A DNA stretch of 64,000 bases from Gemella sanguinis ATCC 700632 (GTDB lineage: Bacteria > Bacillota > Bacilli > Staphylococcales > Gemellaceae): positions 124,001 through 188,000 of the forward strand of contig NZ_JNJO01000002.1 in the NCBI RefSeq assembly GCF_000701685.1, in the 5' to 3' direction. Both the position numbers and the translations under genes were made by a program. This document shows positions 17,531-25,549 of the stretch, piece after piece. Positions within the stretch are counted from its first letter, which is position 1, and every line of letters begins with the position of its first letter. The notes under the pieces were generated by a model. The model was not told where the DNA came from. It searched no databases and was given only the letters and a program-made list of their open reading frames with translations.

Positions 17531-18214
17531 TTAAAGTTTCTTAATTAACTCTGTTGTTAATATAGATGAATTTACTGCTGCTATTTTTAGAAATTCATCA
17601 AATGTAACACGAGTACCTTCTTCTGCTTTATCACTCACACTTCGACAAACTATAAATTTAGTCCCAAATTGATAGCAAGTTTGAGCAATTGCAGCTGCTT
17701 CCATTTCTACTACTTGCATAGTAGGAAAATTAGCCAAAATATTATTTTTAAGTTCTTTATTAGAAATAAATGAATCTGATGTTCCAACTAAACCAAAATG
17801 AATATTATGATTTGGTAAGTCAATTTCAGCAGCTAATTTTTGTAATTTTTCATCGCTCTTATATACAGCTGGCATTTGAGGAACTTGACCTAATTCATAG
17901 CCAAATTCTGTTGCATCAACATCAAAGTGGCGAACTTCTGTAGCCACAATCATATCTCCTATTTCCATACTTCCTTGTAATGCACCACAAGTACCTATAT
18001 TAATAACGTACTCTGGTTTATAGTGATCTAATAAAAGTGTTGTTGCTATTGCCGCATTAACTTTCCCAGGAAGACTTAACATTAATACCATACTACGCTG
18101 TTCGTATATTCCCTCGTAAAAAGTTACATGAGCTATTTTTCTTTCTTTAAGATTTTCAATCTTTTCTTTTATAATAGCAACTTCTTCCGGCATTGCACCT
18201 ATTAAAGCTATCAT
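17531..18214 (-). CDS. mtnN: 5'-methylthioadenosine/S-adenosylhomocysteine nucleosidase
   Basis: Hydrolyses methylthioadenosine and S-adenosylhomocysteine, clearing by-products of SAM-dependent methylation such as that of TrmR in the same operon. 227 residues from the ATG at 18214. An in-frame TTG at 18226 would overlap the greA end and is less likely. Motifs: MIALIGAMPEEV at the start, NIGTCGAL, VVEMEAAAIAQTCYQF (substrate-binding Met/Glu) and the catalytic Asp in SVSDKAEEG. It is the last gene of the operon, seven bases after greA. Confidence 0.95.
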   Translation of the reverse strand: MIALIGAMPEEVAIIKEKIENLKERKIAHVTFYEGIYEQRSMVLMLSLPGKVNAAIATTLLLDHYKPEYVINIGTCGALQGSMEIGDMIVATEVRHFDVDATEFGYELGQVPQMPAVYKSDEKLQKLAAEIDLPNHNIHFGLVGTSDSFISNKELKNNILANFPTMQVVEMEAAAIAQTCYQFGTKFIVCRSVSDKAEEGTRVTFDEFLKIAAVNSSILTTELIKKL

Positions 18215-18218
18215 AATA

Positions 18219-18707
18219 TTATTCAACCTCTAGAATTTTTATTTCCATTGAATCTTCAGGACCAGTTGGAAGAGATACTTTTGCTACATCCCCAACTTCT
18301 TTCCCAAGTAATGCTTGAGCAACTGGACTCTCATTTGAAATTTTGTATTCAAATGGATTAGCTTCCGCACTACCTACAATTTTATAAGTTTCTGTAGCTC
18401 CATTAGGTAATTCTTGATAAGTTACAGTGTTACCAAGGCGGATTGCACTTGATTTTTCATCTAATTCGATAATTACTGCATATCGAATCATTTGTTCCAT
18501 TTCTAAGATTCTTTGTTCGATAAACCCTTGTTCATCTTTTGCTGCATCGTACTCTGAGTTCTCAGATAAGTCCCCAAAACTACGTGCTACTTTAATTTTT
18601 TCAATTACTTCTGGACGTTTAACTTTTTTATAATGTTCTAGTTCTTCTACAAGTTGATCATAACCTTCTTGGGTCATTTGATATTCTAATTTTTCTTCTA
18701 ATGCCAT
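18219..18707 (-). CDS. greA: Transcription elongation factor GreA
   Basis: Stimulates cleavage of backtracked RNA by RNA polymerase. 162 residues. An N-terminal antiparallel coiled coil (about 1-80) carries the acidic tip residues in [15 protein letters not shown], followed by an FKBP-like C-terminal domain with [12 protein letters not shown] and [14 protein letters not shown]. Length and motifs are complete. It lies between udk and mtnN, the same neighbourhood as in other Bacilli. Confidence 0.97.
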   Translation of the reverse strand: MALEEKLEYQMTQEGYDQLVEELEHYKKVKRPEVIEKIKVARSFGDLSENSEYDAAKDEQGFIEQRILEMEQMIRYAVIIELDEKSSAIRLGNTVTYQELPNGATETYKIVGSAEANPFEYKISNESPVAQALLGKEVGDVAKVSLPTGPEDSMEIKILEVE

Positions 18708-18755
18708 AGTAATACTCCTTTTTTTTGTCTACTCTCTATTATATCGTTTTTTTTA

Positions 18756-19382
18756 CTATTTTGCTAGTAGTGATTTAATTTTTGTTATTAAAATATCTAC
18801 TGCAATATCATTGTAGCCACCATCTGGAACAATTATGTCTGCATATTGTTTAGTTGGTTTAATATACTTCTCATGCATTGGTCTAACTGACACTAAATAT
18901 TGATTAATAACTGACTCTACCGTTCTTCCACGTTCATTAATATCACGTAATAAACGTCTTAAAATACGTAAATCACTCGGTGTATCAACGAAAATTTTTA
19001 TATCCATTAATTCACGTAGTTTTTCTGAATGTAAACCAAACATACCTTCGATAATAATTACATCTTTAGGTTCTTGATGTTTTTTTTCAGAACTACGTGT
19101 ATGATTTACATAGTCATACACAGGTAATTCTACCGCATTTCCTTCCATAAGCTCTGTTAAATGAGTGTATAAAAGTTCATTATCAAATGCACTTGGATGG
19201 TCATAGTTTGTTTTTACTCTTTCATCCATAGTCATATGACTTTGATCTTTATAATAATAATCTTGCTCGATTAACGCTACTTTATCTATTGTTAATTCAT
19301 CAATAATTCTTTTAGTGACAGTAGTTTTTCCACTACCACTACCCCCAACAATACCAATAATTTTAGGCTTTTTAGTTGTCAT
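18756..19382 (-). CDS. udk: Uridine kinase
   Basis: Phosphorylates uridine and cytidine in pyrimidine salvage. 208 residues. It has the P-loop [12 protein letters not shown] at about 10-21, the substrate motif YDHPSAFD at about 60-67, the NHTRSSE lid region, and [15 protein letters not shown] near the C-terminus. Its ATG overlaps the stop of trhP2 by one base, so translation is probably coupled. Confidence 0.97.
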   Translation of the reverse strand: MTTKKPKIIGIVGGSGSGKTTVTKRIIDELTIDKVALIEQDYYYKDQSHMTMDERVKTNYDHPSAFDNELLYTHLTELMEGNAVELPVYDYVNHTRSSEKKHQEPKDVIIIEGMFGLHSEKLRELMDIKIFVDTPSDLRILRRLLRDINERGRTVESVINQYLVSVRPMHEKYIKPTKQYADIIVPDGGYNDIAVDILITKIKSLLAK

Positions 19383-20653
19383 TAGCGTCCCATTTCCTTT
19401 CTCATCATGTTACTCTTAAATACTCTAGAATCTAACTTAGTTCTTATAATTTGAAGTGGATGTCTTGCTGCATCAAGTAATTCCCCATCTTCATCATAAA
19501 TTTCTCCAATAACTTGTCTAAATGTATCAATTTCTGGTCCAAAGAATTCAACTTCTTGTCCCGTTTTAAAGAAATTACGTTGCTGTATTGTCGCAATACC
19601 TGTTTCTTCATCATAATGTAGAACTTGACCAACAAAATCATAATTAGTTTTTTTACTTCCCTCATTACCAAACATTTGTTCAGTATATTGTGGAATTTCA
19701 TAGAAGAATGACATTGCTGTATCACGATTAGCACATTTATAAAGTTCTAACTTGTATTCAGGTGTCATTTCAAAATTATCAGGATCTGCACAGTAATCAT
19801 CAATTAATTTTCTATATACACTAGCTACTGTGGCAACATAGTGAATAGATTTCATACGACCTTCAACTTTTAGTGAGTCAATACCTAATTCTATAATTTC
19901 AGGTACAGCTTCTATTAAAGTTAAATCTTTAGGACTCATTGCATAAGGATTTGCACCTTCATCAAATAGTTTTGTATCTTCTTCTTGTCCTTCTTCATAA
20001 AGGTCATAGTTCCAACGACATGATTGACAGCATCCACCACGGTTACTATCTCTTGCAGTCATATAATTACTTAGCGTACAACGTCCTGAGTACGCTATAC
20101 ACATAGCTCCATGAACAAACATCTCTATTTCGACATCTGTTTTTTCACGTATTTCTTTTATTTCTTCATAACCTGTTTCTCGTGCAAGAACAACACGATG
20201 CACTCCTTCACTTTCCCAGTATTGTACTTCTTTGTAGTTCGAAATAGATTGTTGCGTACTAATATGTACTTCTACATTTGGAGCAACAGCTTTACATCTT
20301 TCAATAATGAATGGATCCGCTACTATTATACCTCGAACTCCAGCTTCTTGGAGCGCAATTAAAAATTCATCTAATCCTTCAAAATTTTCATCATGAGCAA
20401 TTATATTTGCTGTTACATATATATCTGCTCCGTACTTTTTAGCGAAGTCACATCCTTCTTTGATTTCTTCTATAGTGAAGTTATCCGCATTACTACGAAG
20501 CCCAAATTCTTGTCCCCCAAGGAATACAGCATCTGCTCCATAATGAATTGCTATTTTTAATTTTTCTAAGTTTCCTGCAGGAAGTAAAAGTTCTGGTTTC
20601 TTTACAATAACTCTCTTCCCATCTCTAATTTCTGATATATTTGGTATCGCCAT
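19382..20653 (-). CDS. trhP2: tRNA uridine-34 hydroxylation protein, U32 family, larger subunit
   Basis: A U32-family protein of the kind shown in Bacillus to be needed, with its paralogue, for 5-hydroxyuridine at tRNA wobble position 34. 423 residues. It starts with the family's [20 protein letters not shown], then [17 protein letters not shown]. The U32 signature is [16 protein letters not shown], followed by further Cys in GGCCQSCRW (iron-sulfur candidates). A C-terminal beta domain follows from about 335. Gene order trmR...trhP1-trhP2-udk-greA matches Bacillus yrrM-yrrN-yrrO-udk-greA. The start has no close ribosome site; an AAGGAGG lies about 30 bases upstream inside a small hairpin. Confidence 0.9.
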   Translation of the reverse strand: MAIPNISEIRDGKRVIVKKPELLLPAGNLEKLKIAIHYGADAVFLGGQEFGLRSNADNFTIEEIKEGCDFAKKYGADIYVTANIIAHDENFEGLDEFLIALQEAGVRGIIVADPFIIERCKAVAPNVEVHISTQQSISNYKEVQYWESEGVHRVVLARETGYEEIKEIREKTDVEIEMFVHGAMCIAYSGRCTLSNYMTARDSNRGGCCQSCRWNYDLYEEGQEEDTKLFDEGANPYAMSPKDLTLIEAVPEIIELGIDSLKVEGRMKSIHYVATVASVYRKLIDDYCADPDNFEMTPEYKLELYKCANRDTAMSFFYEIPQYTEQMFGNEGSKKTNYDFVGQVLHYDEETGIATIQQRNFFKTGQEVEFFGPEIDTFRQVIGEIYDEDGELLDAARHPLQIIRTKLDSRVFKSNMMRKEMGR

Positions 20654-20675
20654 AAGTTTAAGTCACATTCAAGTA

Positions 20676-20699
20676 TGACCTATCCTCCTTGTCATATAA
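20676..20699 (-). promoter_or_regulatory. Small hairpin presenting AAGGAGG before trhP2
   Basis: On the minus strand TATGAC and GTCATA form a six-base stem whose loop is AAGGAGGATAG. The nearest ATG (15 bases on) is directly followed by TGA, a start-stop pair. The trhP2 ATG is about 30 bases away. Confidence 0.35.
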
Positions 20700-20729
20700 A
20701 TTTAGGTTTTTATAGGTAACCTCCACCTA

Positions 20730-21656
20730 CTAATACATAGTTTTCTTATAGAAAAATCCTAAGTCAACTTCTCTATATTTTGGTTTAATTTTTTCTATAT
20801 CATTATAGAAATCTTGTTTTTCATCTTCGTATGCTTCTTTATCTTCATAATAAAGATCTATAGCATCGCGATAAATTGTTACTACTTCTGTAATATAGTC
20901 TTCATCTTTTAGAACACCATCTATTTTGAATGCACTAACTCCTGCTTCAATTAAACGATCTAGTTCTTCAATTGCACAAATATCATTAGCACTCATTATA
21001 TGTGTACCGTTTGAATCTTCAAAAATTGGATAACGTTCATTTCTATCTTGGCTATATAAAAATAATTTTTTAGAATTACTATATTCTTCTATATAGCTTT
21101 CTTTTTTACTGTACATAAAATAATTGTCTACTAATTTTCGTACAGATTGGAACATGCATAGCATTCCTTGTACTTGAACTTCTATCTCATAATCACTTTT
21201 CCCAGCAATTTCTACAATTTCCTCAATAGTTAGTTCTTTTGAAAGACATGTTCTATATGCTCCTCGTTTACCCCAATAATTACATGAGAACGAGTTTGTT
21301 GCTAATGTATGTGGATCCCATTGAAGCTTAAAGTTCAATCCTTCTTCTCTTAAAATCGTAATAATAGTCGGTTCTCCAAAGATTAAAGCATCTACATCTA
21401 GTGTTGCTAGATAATGAAGATAATCTACTAAATCATCAAGATGCTCGTTGTGAAAAATTGCATTTACACTAACATATGCTTTTTTCCCAGCTTGGTGAAT
21501 GATTTCTACCGCTTTTTTTAATTCATCTCTTTTAAATTCTCCTGCAAGTCTCAAACCATATTTTTCTTCACCGATGACGAAGCTATCAGCCCCAACATTG
21601 ATAAGTTCATAAATATGGTCTACACTCTTCGGAGTTACTACTAACTCTACAGTCAT
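20730..21656 (-). CDS. trhP1: tRNA uridine-34 hydroxylation protein, U32 family, smaller subunit
   Basis: The shorter U32 paralogue, 308 residues, partner of TrhP2. It has VVTPKSVDHIYELINVGADS, YGLRLAGEFKRDEL and VQGMLCMFQSVRKLVDNYF. The last replaces the usual HGxxCxxYSGRC signature and lacks most of the cysteines of TrhP2, as expected for this subunit. It probably acts with prephenate-derived oxygen donor chemistry, known only from the family. It lies 76 bases upstream of trhP2 and 18 bases after the membrane protein gene. Confidence 0.88.
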   Translation of the reverse strand: MTVELVVTPKSVDHIYELINVGADSFVIGEEKYGLRLAGEFKRDELKKAVEIIHQAGKKAYVSVNAIFHNEHLDDLVDYLHYLATLDVDALIFGEPTIITILREEGLNFKLQWDPHTLATNSFSCNYWGKRGAYRTCLSKELTIEEIVEIAGKSDYEIEVQVQGMLCMFQSVRKLVDNYFMYSKKESYIEEYSNSKKLFLYSQDRNERYPIFEDSNGTHIMSANDICAIEELDRLIEAGVSAFKIDGVLKDEDYITEVVTIYRDAIDLYYEDKEAYEDEKQDFYNDIEKIKPKYREVDLGFFYKKTMY

Positions 21657-21674
21657 TTTAAATCCTCTCGTTAA

Positions 21675-22151
21675 TTAAATTTTATGAGAATAACTCTCTT
21701 TTTTCTTCATTAAAAATAAATTATGTCTTTCATGATAAAAAAATGTTGTTGCTGCAAAAGCGCCTCTTTCTATTACTATATACTCAGTTTTATTTAACTT
21801 ATTAGGTGAATCATATGCTAGCAAGTTTAAATCCTCATATTTTTTAGATGAAGCAAAACCTCCGAAAAATAAAACCATTACAAAAATCCAAAGAGTAGCA
21901 AATAAACCTATACCTATAATAATAAATTTACCAAATAATGAAGCTAAAGAATTACTACCAAAAGTGTTCATTATCCTAATGAGCATTTCCCAGCCTTTTA
22001 TAATAATTAATAATACGGCTATATAGTATAAGTATGGATAATATACAATTATTAACGCATAATCCGTACTAGCTTCTAATATAGCATTTATAATAAATAA
22101 TAAAAATAAGAAGATAAAGTATGCAGCTATAAAAATATTAAATTTTTTCAT
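21675..22151 (-). CDS. Membrane protein of unknown function within the trm operon
   Basis: 158 residues from the ATG at 22151, the better placed of two close ATGs behind GAGGAG. Three hydrophobic helices are visible (about 6-26, 35-57 and 75-100), then a soluble C-terminal half of about 55 residues containing TEYIVIERGAFAATTFFYHERHN. I do not recognise it. It separates trmR from trhP1, which are adjacent in Bacillus, so it is either an insertion or a lineage-specific partner. Gaps on both sides are short, so it is cotranscribed. Confidence 0.75.
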   Translation of the reverse strand: MKKFNIFIAAYFIFLFLLFIINAILEASTDYALIIVYYPYLYYIAVLLIIIKGWEMLIRIMNTFGSNSLASLFGKFIIIGIGLFATLWIFVMVLFFGGFASSKKYEDLNLLAYDSPNKLNKTEYIVIERGAFAATTFFYHERHNLFLMKKKESYSHKI

Positions 22152-22165
22152 TAGCATATACTCCT

Positions 22166-22813
22166 CTATTTTCTAGTTGTTATTGCTATCCCATCTCCAA
22201 ATGGTAAAATAACACTCTCATAATTTTCATGCTTTAACAACCACTCATTATAGTTATTTATCTTTCTTGAAAGTTGTTTTAAATCTCTACTATGTCTAAT
22301 AATACTAGGATCTGCTACCATTCCTTTAAATAGAACATTATCAGTTAAGACTACAACATCTTCAGCAAAATATGGTTCATACAGTTCAAAAAACTTTCTA
22401 CTTTGACTTTTAGCACCATCAATAAAAACAATGTCGTACGGTGCATTTCTTACTACTTCATCTTGTAGTTCTAAGGCATCCGCATGAAGAAGTGTTATTT
22501 TATCAGTAAGATTTCGTTTTTCTACATTACTTTTAGCAATATTATACATCTTATCATCACGTTCAATAGTAGTAACATTACATCCTATTGTTTCAGCAAG
22601 TTTAATAGATGTATATCCAATTGCTGTACCAATTTCCAATAGATTCTTTGCCTTTTTTATTTTTAACATTTGAATTAAAAATCTTATTCCTATTTTATCG
22701 ATTATTGGTACTCTATTTTCTTCAGCAAATTTTTCTAAATCTAGATAAAAATCATCAAAATCTTCTAGTAAATTTATGACATATAAATCATCTTTTGACT
22801 CTATTGCAACCAT
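22166..22813 (-). CDS. trmR: tRNA 5-hydroxyuridine methyltransferase (O-methyltransferase family 3)
   Basis: A SAM-dependent O-methyltransferase of 215 residues from the ATG at 22813. An upstream in-frame ATG at 22825 overlaps the GGAGG. Motifs: LLEIGTAIGYTSIKLAE (SAM site), TTIERDDKMYNIAKSN, YDIVFIDGAKSQ (metal/substrate site) and LTDNVLFKGMV. The family includes catechol-type enzymes and TrmR, which completes 5-methoxyuridine at tRNA position 34. The neighbouring trhP1/trhP2 genes make TrmR the best assignment. It is the first gene of the operon, behind a TTGCAA...TATCAT promoter. Confidence 0.88.
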   Translation of the reverse strand: MVAIESKDDLYVINLLEDFDDFYLDLEKFAEENRVPIIDKIGIRFLIQMLKIKKAKNLLEIGTAIGYTSIKLAETIGCNVTTIERDDKMYNIAKSNVEKRNLTDKITLLHADALELQDEVVRNAPYDIVFIDGAKSQSRKFFELYEPYFAEDVVVLTDNVLFKGMVADPSIIRHSRDLKQLSRKINNYNEWLLKHENYESVILPFGDGIAITTRK

Positions 22814-22882
22814 GTTTACCTCCATATTTATACATCATATTATGATAACATAAACTTTATTATTATTGCAATTATAAAGGAC

Positions 22883-22912
22883 AAAGAGAGTTGATAAAAA
22901 TCAACTCTCTTT
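22883..22912. terminator. Bidirectional terminator between pta and trmR
   Basis: A perfect 12-bp stem, AAAGAGAGTTGA / TCAACTCTCTTT, with loop TAAAAA. It ends the murA-epuA-pta unit. Confidence 0.85.
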
Positions 22913-22929
22913 AAAAATTTCAATATTAA

Positions 22930-23910
22930 TTATTTTTCTAATGATTGAACTGCAGTAATTAACGCAAGTTTATAAACATCTTCTGCGTTACATCCACGAG
23001 ATAAATCGTTAACTGGTGCATTTAGACCTTGTAAGATTGGCCCAACTGCTTCAAATCCACCAAGACGTTGAGCAATTTTATAACCAATATTTCCTGCTTC
23101 TAAGCTTGGGAATACAAATACATTAGCATCACCTTGAACTTTTGAATTAGGGGCTTTTAATTTAGCGACAGATGGCACTACAGCTGCGTCAAATTGTAAT
23201 TCTCCTTCTACAGCTAACTCAGGTGCATTTTCTTTAACTAATTTAGTAGCTTCTGCTACTTTTGTAGTATCTTCAGTTACTGCTGAACCTAATGTTGAGA
23301 AACTTAACATTGCTACTTTAGGATCGACATTGAAGCTTTTTGCTGTTTTAGCACTTTCAATTGCGATTTCAGCTAATCCTTCAGAATCTAATGTCGGATT
23401 AATAGCACAGTCAGCAAAGACATAACGTTTGTCATCTTTACTCATAATAAATGCACCACTAGTACGTTTTGTACCTGGTTTAGTTTTAATGATTTGTAAT
23501 GCAGGACGAACTGTATCTCCAGTTGAGTGAATAGCTCCAGATACTAATCCTTCTACTTTACCAGTATAAACTAACATAGTTCCAAAATAGTTAACATCTT
23601 TTAGTAATTCACGAGCTTTTTCTTCTGTAGCTTTTCCAGCACGGCGCTCTACAAACTTCGCTACCATTTCATCGTATTGTTCATAGTTTTCGTGGTCCAC
23701 GAATTCGATACTAGAAACATCTAAAGATAATGGTTTAGCAAGCTCTTCTACTTTTTCTTTTTTCCCTACTAATACTGGTTGAACATAGCTAGTAGCACTT
23801 AGTTTAACTGCTGCTTCTAGTACACGCTCATCGTATGCTTCTGGAAATACAATACGTACTTTTTTCCCTTCTAATTTTTCTTGAAGTTCTACAAATAAAT
23901 CATTTGCCAT
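22930..23910 (-). CDS. pta: Phosphate acetyltransferase
   Basis: Interconverts acetyl-CoA and acetyl phosphate for acetate fermentation, using the product of the pyruvate dehydrogenase complex. 326 residues of the single-domain type. It has RIVFPEAYDERVLEAA near the start, VEGLVSGAIHSTGDTVRPALQ in the middle and QGDANVFVFPSLEAGNIGYK with GPILQGLNAPVNDLSRGC near the end. The second ATG (23910) is at the right distance from AGGAGG; the first is only two bases from it. The epuA stop lies inside the ribosome site, so the two genes are coupled. No acetate kinase is in the window. Confidence 0.96.
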   Translation of the reverse strand: MANDLFVELQEKLEGKKVRIVFPEAYDERVLEAAVKLSATSYVQPVLVGKKEKVEELAKPLSLDVSSIEFVDHENYEQYDEMVAKFVERRAGKATEEKARELLKDVNYFGTMLVYTGKVEGLVSGAIHSTGDTVRPALQIIKTKPGTKRTSGAFIMSKDDKRYVFADCAINPTLDSEGLAEIAIESAKTAKSFNVDPKVAMLSFSTLGSAVTEDTTKVAEATKLVKENAPELAVEGELQFDAAVVPSVAKLKAPNSKVQGDANVFVFPSLEAGNIGYKIAQRLGGFEAVGPILQGLNAPVNDLSRGCNAEDVYKLALITAVQSLEK

Positions 23911-23922
23911 CTTCATATCCTC

Positions 23923-24093
23923 CTAATTGTATATAATATGTTTAATGTGTCTTATTGATTTTAATGTCAGTGCATCCACAAAGCTACCTTTACCTAATGC
24001 AACATAACCTATAATTGTACCAATATAAAATACTAGTATGATTATTACTATAATACGAATATATCGTAATATTACATCATTTATTATCTTCAT
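23923..24093 (-). CDS. epuA: EpuA-like small membrane protein (RNA polymerase-associated family)
   Basis: A 56-residue protein with one membrane helix at about 8-32 (RYIRIIVIIILVFYIGTIIG) followed by YVALGKGSFVDALTLKSIRH. This pattern (a helix, then IGY..xGxG...D.L....W/R.HI) matches the EpuA family, annotated in databases as an RNA polymerase-associated subunit and often found beside murA. I assign it from that pattern and position only. The ATG at 24093 lies six bases after GGGG; an ATG at 24099 is too close. It starts nine bases after the murA stop, and its TAG overlaps the AGGAGG of pta. Confidence 0.75.
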   Translation of the reverse strand: MKIINDVILRYIRIIVIIILVFYIGTIIGYVALGKGSFVDALTLKSIRHIKHIIYN

Positions 24094-24102
24094 AGGCATC
24101 CC

Positions 24103-25371
24103 CTACTCTTCAATTCTTCTAACATCTGCACCAAGTTTTCTCATTTTTTCTTCGATATCTACATATCCTCTGTCTATGTGATAAATATCGATGATTTTTG
24201 TAGAACCCTTAGCCATAAGTCCCGCTATAATAAGTGCTGCACCAGAACGTAAGTCTGTAGCTCTAACAGTAGTCCCTTCTAAATGAGCTGGTCCTTCTAT
24301 TAATGAACTTCTTCCTTCGATTCTGATTTTAGCATTCATTCTTCTTAATTCTTCAACGTGCATAAATCTGTTTTCAAAAACAGTTTCAGTTATTGTGCTT
24401 GTACCATTACCTAAAAGTGTTAATACACACATAATTGATTGCATATCAGTTAAGAATCCTGGGTGTGGTAATGTTTTTACATCAACTGGTTTAAGAGTTT
24501 CTAAGTTATTTCTAACTCTCATAGCATCTTCAAACACTTCGATTTCTACACCCATTTCACGCATTTTACTAACTAATGCAACATTATCTTTATAAGGAGC
24601 ACCTTTTACTAATACATCTCCTCTTGTAGCTGCTGCTGCAATCATGTAAGTTGCCGCTTCAACTCTATCAGACATTATAGTGTATTCTGCTCCTACTAAT
24701 TTTTCAACTCCTTCTATTTCTAAAACAGAAGTTCCTTTACCAGAAATTTTTGCTCCCATTTTTATTAAGAAGTTAATCATATCTTCTATCTCTGGTTCTT
24801 GTGCCGCATTTACTATTGTTGTTTTTCCTTTTGCTAAACAACTAGCCATAATTACGTTTTGAGTCCCCCCAACACTTGGGAAGTCAAAAAATATAGTGTT
24901 ACCTTCAAGTTGTTTGCTTGATCTTGCTTCAACAAATCCAGCATCTTGAATAACTTCTGCACCTAAGATTTCAAATCCTTTTAGGTGTTGATCAATTGGT
25001 CTACTTCCTATAGAACAACCTCCAGGCATCGCTACTTTAGCTCTTCCTTCACGTGCTAACATTGGTCCTAATACTAGGAACGATGCACGCATTTTACTTA
25101 CAAATTCAAACGATGCTTCAGTTACTAATGGATTTCTCGCATCCATCTCTATTGTATTTTCTTCTGGTTTATAATTTACTTTTACTCCTAATGATTCAAA
25201 TAATAAACTAATTGTTTTAATATCTGAAAGTTTTGGAACATTATAAAATTTACTTGTACCCTCTGTTGCCAATAAACCTGCTGCTAATATTGGGAGTGCA
25301 GCATTTTTAGCACCAGAAACTTGTACTTCTCCTATTAAAGGCGATCCACCTTTAACTAAAATCTTTTCCAA
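24103..25371 (-). CDS. murA: UDP-N-acetylglucosamine 1-carboxyvinyltransferase
   Basis: First committed step of peptidoglycan synthesis: adds enolpyruvate from PEP to UDP-GlcNAc. 422 residues. It has VSGAKNAALPILAAGLLATEG at about 19-39, the catalytic cysteine in MPGGCSIGSRPIDQH (the fosfomycin target), and PHPGFLTDMQ and RAATYM-like blocks further on. Low-GC Gram-positives often carry two paralogues (MurA and MurZ); only one is in the window and I cannot say which. It heads the murA-epuA-pta transcript. Confidence 0.95.
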   Translation of the reverse strand: MEKILVKGGSPLIGEVQVSGAKNAALPILAAGLLATEGTSKFYNVPKLSDIKTISLLFESLGVKVNYKPEENTIEMDARNPLVTEASFEFVSKMRASFLVLGPMLAREGRAKVAMPGGCSIGSRPIDQHLKGFEILGAEVIQDAGFVEARSSKQLEGNTIFFDFPSVGGTQNVIMASCLAKGKTTIVNAAQEPEIEDMINFLIKMGAKISGKGTSVLEIEGVEKLVGAEYTIMSDRVEAATYMIAAAATRGDVLVKGAPYKDNVALVSKMREMGVEIEVFEDAMRVRNNLETLKPVDVKTLPHPGFLTDMQSIMCVLTLLGNGTSTITETVFENRFMHVEELRRMNAKIRIEGRSSLIEGPAHLEGTTVRATDLRSGAALIIAGLMAKGSTKIIDIYHIDRGYVDIEEKMRKLGADVRRIEE

Positions 25372-25549
25372 GTTATTTCCTCCATCTCTTTTTTTAGCAT
25401 TTCATACCACTTATTATAGTACCACAAATTAAAAAATAAATAAAGTTTGAATTTTTATTTTCAATTCTTTTTTTAACTATAATACTTAATAAAGTAGTAT
25501 TTTAAAATTTATACTTATTTATAAATTTAATTTATATAATTTTATTTAA

